From: Adiantum capillus-veneris
Lineage: Eukaryota > Streptophyta > Polypodiopsida > Polypodiales > Pteridaceae
NCBI GenBank assembly: GCA_014529385.2
Contig: CM043969.1
Coordinates: 23,312,446 to 23,376,445 of the forward strand
DNA length: 64,000 nucleotides
Direction of reading: 5' to 3'
Part shown: positions 23,301 through 35,413 of the stretch, in pieces
Numbering within the stretch: the stretch's first letter is position 1
Layout: every line of letters begins with the position of its first letter
The notes under the pieces: generated by a model
Seen by the model: only the letters and a program-made list of their open reading frames with translations
Told to the model about the DNA's origin: nothing
The model's database searches: none
Translations under genes and position numbers: made by a program

Positions 23301-26300
23301 GAGAAGGATGCTCCACCATTTGTCGAAGCTAACTCTATTGAAACATGGGGGGTTTACGTTCAAGGTCCACCACTTGTCCAAGCTATTATCACTAGTAGCA
23401 TGAGTGATTTTGTTTCAAGATTCACCACTTTTTCACTCTATGTCATTATATTAAGAATATTTGGGTGTTAAGGTCCACCACTTGTCCAACCTATAATGCT
23501 ATATCTTAAAGGTTGTTCTTTCTCACCACTTGGAGTGACCATGATAGGTTTTACATTGCGGTTTGGTTCCAACGTCCACCACTTGTCCACTCTAACTCTA
23601 TTGAAACATAGAGAGAAACAAAGGTCCACCACTTGTCCAACTTAGGCTCCATTGAAACATGGAGAGAAGGATGCTCCACCATTTGTCGAAGCTAACTCTA
23701 TTGAAACATGGGGGGTTTACATTCAAGGTCCACCACTTGTCCAAGCTATTACCGCTAGTAGCATGAGTAGTTTTGTCTCAAGATTCACCAGTTTTCCACT
23801 CTATGTCATTATATTAAGAATATGTGGGTGTTAAGGTCCACCACTCGTCCAACCTATAAGGCTATATCTTAAAGGTTATTCTTTCTTACCACTTGGATTG
23901 ACCATGATAGGTATTACATGGGGGTTTGGTTCTACGCTCCCCCACTTGTCCAAGCTAACGCTATTGAAACATAGAGAGAAACAAAGGTCCACCACTTGTC
24001 CAAGCTCTAGGGTCCATTGAAACATGTACAGAAGGATGCTCCACCATTTGTTCAAGATAGACTACATTGAAACATGAAGAGAAGCAAGGTGCACCATGTC
24101 TCCAAGATGCTAGGCTTCATCCAAATACCTTAGACCCACGATATTTTCTACATGGGGGGTTTACATTCAAGGGCCACCACTTGTCCAAGATATTATCACT
24201 AGTAGCATGAGTGGTTTTGTCTCAAGATTCACCACTTTTCCACTCTATGTCATTGTATTAAGAATATGTGGGTGTTAAGGTCCACCACTTGTCCAACCTA
24301 TAAGGCTATATCTTAAATGTTATTCTTTCTTACAACTTGGAGTGACCATGATAGGTTTTACATGGGGGTTTGGTTCCAAGGTCCACCACTTGTCCAAGCT
24401 AACTCTATTGAAACATAGAGAGAAGCAAAGGTCCACCACTTGTCCAAGCTAGGGTCCATTGAAACATGGAGAGAAGGATGCTCCACCATTTTTTCAAGAA
24501 AGGCTCCATTGAAACATGAAGAGAAGCAAGTTGCATCATGTCTCCAAGTTGCTAGGCTCCATCGAAATAACTTAAACGCACGATATTTCTTAGATGAGGG
24601 GTTTACTTTCAAGGTCCACCACTTGTCCAAGCTAACTCTATTGAAACATAGAGAGAAACAAAGGTCCACCACTTGTCCAAGCTAGGCTCCATTGAAACAT
24701 GGAGAGAAGGATGCTCCACCATTTGTCGAAGCTAACTCTATTGAAACATGGGGGGTTTACGTTCAAGGTCCACCACTTGTCCAAGCTATTACCGCTAGTA
24801 CCATGAGTGGCTTTGTCTCAAGATTCACCACTTTTTCACTCTATGTCATTATATTAAGAATATTAGGGTGTTAAGGTCCACCACTTGTCCAACCTATAAG
24901 GCTATATCTTAAAGGTTATTCTTTCTCACCACTTGGAGTGACCATGATAGGTTTTACATGGGGGTTTGGTTCCAAGGTCCACCACTTGTCCAAGTTAACT
25001 CTATGGAATCATAGAGAGAAGCAAAGGTCCACCACTTGTCCAAGCTAGGGTCCATTGAAACATGGAGAGAAGGATGCTCCACCATTTGTCCAAGATAGAC
25101 TACATTGAAACATGAAGAGAAGCAAGGTGCACCATGTCTCCAAGATGCTAGGCTTCATGGAAATACCTTAAACCCACGATATTTTGTACATGGGGGGTTT
25201 ACATTCAAGGGCCACCACTTGTCCAAGCTATTATCGCTAGTAGCATGAGTGGTTTTGTCTCAAGATTTACCACTTTTCCACTCTATGTCATTGTATAAAG
25301 AATATGTGGGTGTTAAGGTCCACCACTTGTCCAACCTATAACGCTTTATCTTAAAGGTTATTCTTTCTTACCACTTGGAGTGACCATGATAGGTTTTACA
25401 TGGGGGTTTGGTTCCAAAGCCCACCACTTGTCCAAGCTAACTCTATTGAAACATAGAGAGAAGCAAAGGTCCACCACTTGTCCAAGTTAGGGTCCATTGA
25501 AACATGGAGAGAAGGATGCTCCACCATTTGTCCAAGATAGGCTCCATTGAAACATGAAGAGAAGCAAGCTGCATCATGTCTCCAAGATGCTAGGCTCCAT
25601 CGAAATACCTTAAACCCACGATATTTCGTAGATGGGGGGTTTACTTTCAAGGTCCACCACTTGTCCAAGCTATTATCGCTAGTAGCATGAGTGGTTTGGT
25701 CTCAAGATTGACCAGTTTTCCACTCTATGTCATTATATTAAGAATATGTGGGTGTTAAGGTCCACCACTTGTCCAACCTATAAGGCTACATCTTAAAGGT
25801 TATTCTTTCTTACCACTTGGAGTGACCATGATAGGTTTTACATTGGGGTTTGGTTCCAAGGTCCACCACTTGTCCAAGCTAACTCTATTGAAACATAGAG
25901 AGAATCAAAGGTCCACCACTTGTCCAAGCTAGGCTCCATTGAAACATGGAGAGAAGGATGCTCCACCATTTGTCGAAGCTAACTCTATTGAAACATGGGG
26001 GGTTTACATTCAAGGTCCACCACTTGTCCAAGCTATTACCACTAGTAGCATGAGTGGTTTTGTCTCAAGATTCACCAGTTTTCCACTCTATGTCATTATA
26101 TTAAGAATATGTGGGTGTTAAGGTCCACCACTTGTCCAACCTATAAGGCTATATCTTAAAGGTTATTCTTTCTTACCACTTGGAGTGACCATGATAGGTT
26201 TTACATGGGGGTTGGTTCCAAGGTCCACCACTTGTCCAAGCTAACTCTATTGAAACATAGAGAGAAGCAAAGGTCCACCACTTGTCTAAGCTAGGGTCCA

Positions 26301-26810
26301 TTGAAACATGGAGAGAAGGATGCTCCACCATTTGTCCAAGATAGGATCCAGTGAAACATGAAGAGAAGCAAGCTGCACCATGTCTCCAAGATGCTAGGCT
26401 CCATCGAAATACCTTAAACCCACGATATTTCATAGATGGGGGGTTTACTTTCAAGGTCCACCACTTGTACAAGCTATTATCGCTAGTAGCATGAGTGGTT
26501 TGGTCTTAAGATTCACCAGTTTTCCACTCTATGTCATTATATTAAGAATATCTGGGTGTTAAGGTCCACCACTTGTCCAACCTATAAGGTTATATCTTAA
26601 ATGATATTTTTTCTCACCACTTGGAATGTGTATGATATGTTTTACATGGGGTTTTGTTCCAAGGTCCACCACTTGTCCAAGCTAGATCTATTACATATAT
26701 ATTATACATACAATATTCAACTAGATTCCCTACCTATCATGTCTAGTAGCATGGATGCTCTGGCTTTAAGGTCCACCACTTGTCCAACCTATACTCTCTT
26801 ATGTAAGGGA
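20400..26810 (-). repeat. Satellite-like array, block 4 (minus), 440/365-bp higher-order units
   Basis: Fifteen or so higher-order units in reverse orientation. The landmark CTCAAGATTCACCACTTTTC recurs at about 20529, 20970, 21409, 21775, 22168, 22608, 23049, 23414, 23778, 24220, 24816, 25258, 25698, 26064 and 26503. Spacings are therefore near 440 bp, with a shorter class near 365 bp and one near 596 bp. The 365-bp class lacks the segment that includes the GCACCATGTCTCCAAGATGC piece and instead has a TTTGTCGAAGCTAACTCTAT join. Local copies are more alike than in block 1, consistent with continued homogenisation. Open frames encoding DKWWTL-type peptides are translations of the repeat. Confidence 0.9.
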
Positions 26811-26816
26811 GATCTC

Positions 26817-26940
26817 GCTATAAATTCAAAACCTTCCCGCCTAAATTTAAAATTCAAAATCTTATCGCCTAAATTTAAAATATCCCTCCTAAATTTTAAA
26901 TATCTCGCCTAAATTTTAAAATATCCCGCCCAAATTGTTT
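26817..26940. repeat. Short tandem repeat, about 20-25 bp
   Basis: Five or six imperfect copies of a unit close to CGCCTAAATTTAAAATATCC, alternating GC-rich CCCGCC boxes with AT-rich stretches. It lies at the edge of satellite block 4. Confidence 0.7.
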
Positions 26941-27108
26941 GGATATCCTTATAGTCCACTAGTCTCAAGGTCCACCACTTGTGGTAAGGGTCACCAAAAA
27001 GTGTATATATTCATCCAAAGAAATACACGTATTTTTTGTCTACATGTCCTAGTTTCAACCATTTATGTCCATTAGGTGTATCACTAAACGACACTACTTT
27101 TTTTTTAG

Positions 27109-27208
27109 AAACAGAAGTTACAATCATATCTACAAATGGATTAGAGGAAAATCAGCTCAGCATACATCTAGAACTCGCTACAAGAATCGACTTTAACAGA
27201 TCACGCAA
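27109..27208 (+). other. Possible isolated exon
   Basis: A strong acceptor (TTTTTTTTTAG, ending near 27109) and a GTAAGT donor (near 27209) flank about 100 bp that reads SYNHIYKWIRGKSAQHTSRT and then meets a TAA. It could be an upstream exon of the DUF7869-like gene at 30.1 kb or a chance match. Nothing else supports it. Confidence 0.2.
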
Positions 27209-27339
27209 GTAAGTCTTCCATTCAAGTTTACTAGTATTACAATGTGTTAGTTATTTGTGATTGTGTATCTGCATTATGTATGAGTATTACAATGAAATAA
27301 CACAAATATACATACATACACATAGATAACACAGACGCA

Positions 27340-27387
27340 CACATACATGAGCATGTATTTTCAAGAGAGAGATAGCAAGATACAGAG

Positions 27388-27420
<33 letters not shown>

Positions 27421-27720
27421 AATACCTGTTTTCTAGAGAGAGGAGAGAGAGAAAGATAACAGATTTCACTGTGTTTATGTATGTGGAAGAGAGGAAGACG
27501 ATGTATGGGAATATGTGCACGTATTTTCAAGAGAGACACAACAATTAAGATAACAGATTTCACTGTGGTTATGTATGTGGAAGTGAGGAAGACGATGTGT
27601 GGGAATATGTGCGTGTATTTTCAAGAGAGAGACAACAAGATAACAAATTTCACTGTGGTTATGTATGTGGAAGAGAGGAAGACGATGTGTGGGAATATGT
27701 GTATGTGTGCGGGGATACTT
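27340..27720 (+). repeat. Tandem repeat of about 92 bp
   Basis: ATGTATGTGG starts at 27477, 27571 and 27661 (periods 94 and 90), each followed by a GAGGAAGACGATGTGTGGGA box and a TATTTTCAAGAGAGAGAC box; a partial copy precedes at 27340. A long open frame through it is a product of the repeat and has no protein-like features. Confidence 0.8.
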
Positions 27721-28690
27721 TTAAACTATGTATCTCTGTCTTTTGACGAGAGAGTGTGTGTGCAAGAAGAGTTACAGAGAACCATCTTCTCTATATGGAG
27801 AAAGACAGAGAGTGAGAGAGAGAGAAATACTTGTTTTTCTCTATTCGTGAGGTTTGCAATGTCTCCTGAGAAGAAGCTATGCCCGATCCTACCCTTCTGG
27901 AAAGCGTTGTGTACGCTGCTGTTTCTTTATCTTGTGCGCGAACTTTCAATCCTGTGCGCTCCACCTGTGTGTTTTGTACGATGTCGGGCTTGCTCCTCTA
28001 CGCGCGTGTATACTCCAATTGTGTGCGATCCGTGTACGCTTTCTGTGTGTTTGCTGCTCACCTGCTTTCTCTGTGTGCGTTGCTCGTGCGCTCTCTCTGT
28101 GCCTAATCTTGATAGGGTTTATTAGAATGCCACGTATGCTACAAGTCCATGTTTTATCATAGGATTAAAAAAAACAAAAGCAGTATAAAACATTAACCAA
28201 TTCACACGGCCAAAATTAAAGAAATCATGGTTGAAAATATGCAAAACATGCGTAACTCTATACTAGGAATTCACTTTAAAAAGAAAATCTTTGGGCGCTA
28301 TCCCTAGCCCCGCGGGGGCGCTGCCCCTCGACCCCGCCCGGCAGTCGCGCCGGGAGGCGACAAGGGGCTGCCGCCCCTTGACCCCGCCCGGAACAATATC
28401 CCAAAATCAGCCTCCCAAGCCCCACCATCGAGAGCGCTATATTCCACATCCCCATCAAGAGCGCTACCCCCAAACCCCACGTGGAAGTGCTGCCTTGTCA
28501 CCCCATTGTGGCATTGCCGTAAGACCTCGCATCTGGAGTGCTAAATGGGAACATTCTTCATTAGTGAAATTTTGAACATAAATTATATTTAGCATTTACT
28601 TAAATATAATACAAATATTAACACATTAACTATACTACTAATTTACTATAGCAGTTCTAGATTATGTCCCATCCTATATTTAAGGTGCCA
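27721..28690. other. Pyrimidine/purine-rich DNA and a GC-rich island, no gene
   Basis: GA- and TG-rich simple sequence grades into a GC-rich island at about 28300-28400 made of repeated CCCCGCCCGG and GGGGCTGCCGCCCC blocks. Such blocks occur at the ends of several plant repeat families. Open frames in three registers here reflect GC content. Confidence 0.4.
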
Positions 28691-30060
28691 AAGGTTTGGC
28701 CTTATGGTCCTAGATTTAGCCAAGTGGTCAACACATATAGGACCAAGTGCACATTGTGCCACAAAACTTCGCCACCACTTCACTTGCCAAAGTTTAGGCC
28801 ACATGGTCAATCCTAAGTTTCCAATGTTCTTATTATGTCACCTTTTGCCTCGTGGAAAACCTAGGCTTGTTTTCACATACTCAGGCACTTCAAGCCATAA
28901 TAAATTTTCATTACTCTTCGGCAACCCTTTTGTTCAAGTCTTTGAAAAAACGTTGTTTAAGGCCACCCTAAACCATTTTCATTTAGGAGTGTCTAAAACT
29001 AGCTTTTTGGCAATTCGAGAAGAAAATGGTCAAAGTTTTATACTTAGTTTTAACCACTTGACCAATTCAAATATTGGAAAGCAAGGTCTTGTAATACTTT
29101 TCTTTGGACATCACACATTAAAACTAGGTCCCTCACTTGTCCAAGCTATGCTCTAATACAATAAAGTGCTTTTGGTTTCAAGATGCACCACTTTCCCAAC
29201 CTTGATTCCATTAAAGAAGCTAGCTCTACTTAGACATTTAATAGCAAGATCCTGTAGCAGTTCACATTGAACATTTTCCATGGCAGCTAGGTCCACCACT
29301 TATCTAAGCTATGCTCTAATAGAGTAAGGGGGTTTTGGTTTCAAGATCCACCACTTGTCCAAACTTGATTTGGGAAGCAAGGTCCTATAATAGTTTGCTT
29401 TGGAAATTCACCATTACAACTAAGTCCACCACTTCTCCAAGCTATGTTCTAATACACTAAGGAGGTTTTGGTTTCAAGGAGAACCACTTGTACGACTTTG
29501 TTTTTGGAAGTAAGGTCTTTACATAGTTCACCTTGGACCTTGGACATTGGATACTACAAATAAGCCCACCACTTGTCCAAGCTATCCTCTATATATAGCC
29601 AAAGGGTTTGGGTTTCAAGATTCACCACTTTTCCAACCTTTCTTCCATTAAAGAAAGGAGGGGCATTATAACTAGGTCCACCACTTGTCCAAGATATGCT
29701 CTGATATAGAAAGGGGATTTTGGTTTCAATAATCCACCACGTGTTCAACCTTGCAAGACTCAAGGGATACTTGGACATTGGAAATCATAGTCCTATAGTA
29801 GTTGATAGGTGGCAATGGGTATTACAACTAGGTCCAACCTATGCTCTCATATAGCAAAGAGGCTTTGGTTTCAAGGTCCACCACTTGTCCAACCTTGCTT
29901 CCATTAAATAAATGAGGGGCTATGTAAACATTGGCAAGCAAGGTAGCATGTCCTAAGGTGTTTCACCTTGGATATTGGGCATTATAACTAGGTCCACCAC
30001 TTGTCCAAGCTATGCTCTGATATACAAAGGGGATTTTGGCTTCAAGGTCCACTGCTTGTT
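28691..30060 (-). repeat. Satellite-like array, block 5 (minus), diverged subfamily
   Basis: From about 29110 onward, GGTCCACCACTTGTCCAAGC is followed by TATGCTCTAATA and TTTTGGTTTCAAGGTCCACC pieces, a subfamily different from block 4. 28691-29110 has only faint matches (CAAGTGGTCAACACATA). The block ends directly before the proposed acceptor of the DUF7869-like gene. Confidence 0.75.
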
Positions 30061-30831
30061 GTCAATGCTTGTTGCAAGGGGTGTTTTCAAAACCATCCAG
30101 CTGGGATTTTTAATGGTTGGGCATACACATGAGGACATAGACGCCATGTTTAGTAGGTTTTCAGAGAAGTTGAGAGTTACACAAACCTATACTTTGCCAC
30201 ATTTGATGGACACATTACGAAATAGCTCATCTTTATCTCCAGCTCCATTTTTTCTCACAAAGATCCCCGATTTCAAGAAATATTGTGATGGCTATCTTTG
30301 TGATGGACAAGACATACTTGTTGGACATTCAAAACCGCTTCAGTTCAGGTTCTTTATGCAGGATGAGACACCAATGATGCAATATAAGGCACATGTAGGT
30401 GTATCAAGTTGGAGTGGAAGTATTCTCCTTTGGAAAACAGACACAGAAGGCAAGCCAATGTTACCACATGGAGATCCACCTCTAGTACAAATGGCGGAGT
30501 ATGTCAAGGCCCACGAAGAAGTCATTTTGGGGCTAAAGAACTATATAAAATTTTGGAAAAATTTAAGGAATGGTTCAAGTATTCCGCGATATTATAGAAC
30601 CCTGATAGATTATTGGAGTAAGGTAATTGAAGAGATTGGAAAAGCAATCATATCAGAGGGAGTCTTGTATGAAATGTTTTGGCCAAAAACTCAAGAATAT
30701 TCTCACCTACAAAGCACTACAATGAATTTGCAACAAGGAGCAGAAAGATTCCTAGGCCTTGAAGAGTTGAACGATCATTTTTGTGGGCCTCAACGAGATA
30801 GGCCAAGGGAAGAGTTTGACCCTATGTCTGA

Positions 30832-32394
30832 TGTAACATTTAATGGCCTAATAACTTATGTGTAGCGGAAATTAGCATGAACATAGTGGGCATTTCATTA
30901 GAATAGATTCCTAATGAGAATTACAAGAGTGCTTGGGTGGAGAGAGCAACAAAAAGCATAACACCTAGTTAGATAGCATCGACAATACTTTCAAAAGAGA
31001 GAGCAATTAAGCTATTGACAACAGTTGAGGACCGGATTTTCATGGAGCCGGTCCCCCCTCCAAAAGGCTTTGTATTATGGTTTCTCCCATCAAGAGAGAC
31101 ATTGTACAATACAATTCTTTGTGTTCCTTCAAGACTAGCTAGTGCAATGAAGATGGAAACTTCATGCACTAAGAAAAACACTTAACAAACACAACCTGAA
31201 TTATCCCCGTTCTCAGACCCAAGACCTCACACACCTTCGAATATGGTGAGAGCTAGCAGGGTATGAGAGTAGATTGAGAGGAAGAAGGAGTATCTTACGA
31301 GAAAGATGTACATCTCCTCACATAATCACTCATATGTAGCATAACTTAGCTTAGTAATTAGCTTGGTAGAGGAGATGAGCATGCATTGAAGCTTGGCTCT
31401 TGGTTGGATTTGCATCCACATGCCAAGAGAGTGTTGATGTAGGCTTCTATCTCACAAGCTTGGAGTAGGTGATGAGTTCTCCATTAAAGCTTGGGAAGAG
31501 ATAGTCTTCTCTTTCTTCACACATGAGCTTTTGTGAGTGTGTGTGTGATAATGCCTTGCAAAAATCAGCCCCCTCTCTCTCTTGGGCGAGCCCTCTTGCT
31601 AAATGCTCTTCCTGAAGCCTCATTGGCCCTCCCCAAGTCAAGCCAATTACAATTAAGCAGCATAAGTGATAGCCTTCTGACATGTGTCCCCCTTTCCCCT
31701 TTTGTGAGAGCTTTAGGTAATTAAATAATTAAAGTAAACTCTCATTGGACCCCTTTGCCTCCTGGCCAATAGGAATCAGGCAAGCCATGGGGCTCCTGAA
31801 TGCTCATTGGACCCCTTGGGAGACTGCCCAATAGTCTTCTAGGAGACTTAATTCTCATTGGTTTCTTTTATTAAATGTTTTTAAATTAATTAAACTAGAT
31901 TTACTCTAGCTTAATTTTCATTGGTCCACTTCAAGGGTCATCCAATAGAAATTGGGCACACCTTGTGGGCATCTGGCCTAGGGAGCTGACATGTGTCCCT
32001 CATTCCCTTTGTGTAAAGGGAGCCTGTGTGTGTGTGTGGCTTTCTCTCTCATCCCCTACCTTTATGGCTCGCCCGCTCCCATGTAGGGATGTGCAAAGAC
32101 TTTTAGGGCACACACAAAGCATCCAATTTTCCCTAGGGTTGACCTTTGGACACAACCTTTGAATTTTGGAACCTTAGCATTTTGGAAGTCTTAATGGGCT
32201 GAACCTTAGGGTCTTTTTAGCCCATTGTTGCACATGGCTCTTTTGCAGATGGCCCCCCCTTTGGATCCCTATTGTGGCCGGTCTGCTAGCTTAACCAATA
32301 TTCTAGCTTTTTCTCCCCTGGCCTTCCCCACATTAAATGATCAGTTTAATATGAGAAAATCATTTAGGAGAATTAGATATTGATTATTATGACA
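30832..32394 (-). repeat. 3' LTR of the gypsy element
   Basis: Begins TGTAACATTTAATGG and ends TATTATGACA on the plus strand. It includes the extra TGTAACATTTAATGG end that is missing from the 5' LTR. GTGT microsatellite length differs from the other copies. Confidence 0.9.
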
Positions 32395-32750
32395 TTACCT
32401 CTCTCTTGAAATCATAGTCGTCCTCGACTATGGTGTAGAGAAGATAAAGCATGTTCATGAGTCCTTTTCTTAGCGGGTAGAGGATCCCTATGTTACCCTA
32501 CGACATCATTCCACAATGGATGACTAGTCCATTTGGCGCTTGAGAGCCTGAGGCTGCCGCAAGCATGTCTGCACATTAGTCCTATCAGTCTTCGATAGTA
32601 GAGTGACAAGCTCTACTTGGTGTTTGGGAGACGTCGTCTCCGCAAACTTGATCTAAGCATGCATACTACTTCATTTTTTTGCACAAATAAAGAAAAAGAG
32701 AGTCTTATAAGACAAAAATTTTGTTCATTTTTAACATTTTGTACATTTGC

Positions 32751-33078
32751 TTACTCTTGGGAAGCATTGTAAGCATTGACAAGGTTTAGGTTATCCTTTA
32801 ATTGTATGCCTTGCATCCATCTAGCATCTTCAAAAGGATAATTCTTAAACTTAATAAGATATCGTCGGATAGTCTTACCGCCTCTTAGTACCTTGTCTTC
32901 ATGTCGAAGAATGGACTCGGCTCATACACAATGCTTTTCATGTGAGCCTATTAAAGCCTTACAAAGGAGAGCCACCTCAAGAACCAACTATTGAAGAGCC
33001 GATGATTGGGCAACTTGAGTTGATAGGCCATCTCATTGATTCGCCTAAGAATCTGAAAGGGACCATAGTACCTTTTTG
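32751..33078 (-). pseudogene. Integrase C-terminus with chromodomain of the gypsy element
   Basis: Downstream of the integrase core, one frame reads RHEDKVLRGGKTIRRYLIKF and KNYPFEDARWMQ, then stops at 32751-32753. The Y-L-I-K-F-K-x-Y-P-x-x-D-A-x-W pattern is that of a chromovirus chromodomain, which guides integration to particular chromatin. It is preceded by YYGPFQILRRINEMAYQLKL, the usual GPFxI linker. Frame breaks separate it from the core. Confidence 0.65.
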
Positions 33079-34329
33079 CTAGATTAGCATAGTACTTTTG
33101 GTTATTTTAGCATAGTACTTTTGGTGACCCGTAGGATTCTTGCCTGTTGTGTGCCTTAATCGAGCCTTGGGAAACTTTAACAAGACCCAATCGTTTTCTT
33201 TAAAGGCTTGGGCTCTTCTGTGCTTGTCAGCAACAACCTTTTGCCTTTGCTGTGAGATAGAGATAGCATCCTTAATCTTTTGGAAAGATTCTTGTAGGTC
33301 TCGGCTATACTCATCTGCAGCGAAGATCTTCCCATGTACCTTAAGTAGCAAGGGACTTTTTGATCTTCCCTCAATTACCTCGAAAAGTGCTTTTCCTGTG
33401 GAAGTATGTACAGTGTTATTGTAAGCATACTCCACTAAGGGTAAGTACTTCTCCCATTGGGATCTTTGATCTACTTCCATTACATAGGCTTTTAGTAGAT
33501 CGAGAATGGTTAGGTTAGCTATTTCACTTTGGCCATCAGTTTGTGGATGATAGGCCGAAGAGAAGTTTAGCCTTGTTCCTAAATTCTCAAAGAGACCCTT
33601 CCAGAAATTACTGGTCATTCTAGGATCTCTATCCGACACTATGGACATGGGCAAGCCATGGTACTTGAAAATTTGTGAAATAAAGAGGGTTGCCATTTGA
33701 TGGGCTTTGATAGTCTTTTTGACAGGTATAAAATGAGCTTGTTTACTAAACCTGTCTACTATCGTCCATATTCCCATATTCCCATGGATAGACTTAGGCA
33801 ATCCAAAGATAAAATCCATGGATATGCTCTCCCATGGTGAATTAGGGATTGGCAAGGGTTGAAGCAATCCAAGTTGCTTCCCTCTATCGAATTTTGTCTT
33901 TTGGCATACCACACATTTGGAAACATACTCTTGTATGCTCACTTTCATGGTAGGCCAATAGAAATATGTTTTAATTCCCTTTAAGGTAGACTGAATCCCT
34001 TTATGCCCTGCATAAGGTGAAGCATGAGATTCATACATTACTTTCTCACGTAGTGAGTTAGTAACGCATAGTCTATTGCCATAGAGAAGATAACCATCTT
34101 GTAAAGTAAATGGTTCTTCTTTCTTCCCTAATGCAAGGGCTGAAATCACATCTCTAAAATCGGGATCAATAGCATACTCATCTATCATTGAAGATAGATC
34201 ATTGTGAGTTGCTATGGAAACCGCATTCACTCTCGGCCGTCTTGAGAGTGCATCAGCTACTTGATTATGCTTTCCAGCAATGTGAGCAATATCAAAAAGA
34301 AATTGCGAAAGGAAATTTGCCCACCTCAT
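33079..34329 (-). pseudogene. Gypsy integrase (and end of RNase H)
   Basis: After the RNase H tail (AGKHNQVADALSRRP, with the conserved N-x-x-A-D-x-L-S-R) come the zinc-binding HHCC region (GHKGIQSTLKGIKTYFYWPT, CVVCQKTK) and the catalytic core with Asp in SMDFIFGLP, Asp in SDRDPRMTS and Glu in DGQSEIANL. The enzyme joins retroelement cDNA to host DNA. It is one frame away from the RT segment, so it cannot be made as part of the polyprotein. Confidence 0.9.
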
Positions 34330-35413
34330 TTGTTTGTCGGAGAGCTTGGTATGTGTCCGTTCGCAGACTTTGGTGATCCGTTCGCAGAATGAAAGGAGTC
34401 CCCAATAAATAGTGCTTCCATGAGTCTAAGGCATGTAGAACTGCAAGGAGTTCTTTTTCGTATATGCCTAGAGCTTGCTCAACAGGGTCGAGCCTTTGAC
34501 TCTCATAGCCTATGGCGTGTCCTTCTTGGAGCAAAACAGCTCCAAGGCAATCACCACAAGCATCGCATTGGACCTCAAATGGTTTTGAGAGATCCGGTAG
34601 TGTAAGCACAGGTTGAGAGATAAGCTTTTCTTTAAGCTTTTCGAAAGCATTGTTCTCCTTAGCAGACCATGTATACCTAACGCTTTTCTTTGTTAGGTCA
34701 TGTAATGGTCCCACAATTTGTGAGAACTTTTCTATGAAGCGTCTATAGTATGCACACATACCTATGAAGCTTCTTAGTTCATGCAGATTCCTTGGTTTAG
34801 GCCATCCTTTTATTACCTCTAACTTGGATGGATCCATTTGGATGCCATCTTGAGAGATAATGTGACCTAAATACTGAATCTCTTGCAAGAAAAATTCACT
34901 TTTCTTTTGATTAACATAAAGTTTATTCTCTCTTAAAACTTGAAATATTACCTGGAGGTGTTGCTTGTGTTCCTCCAATGAATTAGAGTAGATGATAATA
35001 TCATCAAAGAACACTCCAGTGAAGGTTCGATGAGGCCTGAACAGCTTCTCCATCAAGCGGTTGAATGTGGCTGGTGCATTGGTCAAGCCAAAAGGCATGA
35101 CAATGTATTCGTAAAGACCAAATGTAGTACGAAATGCGGTCTTTACAATGTCTTGATCAACTATCCTTATTTGATGATAGCCACTTTTTAGGTCAACCCT
35201 ACTGAAGTAGATCGATCCTTTTAGCTTATCAAATAGGTCTTCTACCCGTGGAACGGGAAACCTATTCTTGATAGTGATCCTATTTAGTGCTCTATAGTCG
35301 ACACACATACGATATGTGCCGTCTTTCTTTTGCACTAATAGCACAGGTGAGCAAAATGGAGATGAGCTTGGCCTAACCATACCCTTCTCAACTAACTCAT
35401 GCACTTGCCGCAT
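34292..35413 (-). pseudogene. Gypsy reverse transcriptase and RNase H
   Basis: RT motifs are in order: LVQKKDGTYRMCVDYRALN, FSRVDLKSGYHQI, MPFGLTNAPATFNRLM, the catalytic VFFDDIIIYS (FFDD box) and QYLGHIISQDG. RNase H follows with VQCDACGDCLGAVLL, YEKELLAVLHAL and LRTDHQSL. The frame breaks shortly after LRTDHQSL, near a duplicated TCTGCGAACGGA (34,36x), and upstream where it should join the protease. Confidence 0.92.

Noticed and set aside
20664-26472. Many 60-105 codon open frames with DKWWTL, TSGGPW or HHLSKL peptides
   Set aside because: They are translations of the satellite monomer in various frames and recur wherever the repeat occurs; composition and lengths follow the repeat period.
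27481-28125. 214-codon open frame
   Set aside because: Runs through a 92-bp tandem repeat and purine-rich DNA; no domain, no splice or start context.
28276-28575. Overlapping open frames on both strands
   Set aside because: Caused by a GC-rich repeated island; frames are open on both strands at once.
28704-29156. 150-codon plus-strand frame
   Set aside because: Overlaps diverged satellite block 5 at its end (ending in SLVQAML from the core) and shows no recognisable domain.
31447-31683. Small frames repeated at 30.97-32.16, 36.55-37.75 and 62.26-63.0 kb
   Set aside because: They lie inside copies of the same LTR and are not host genes.
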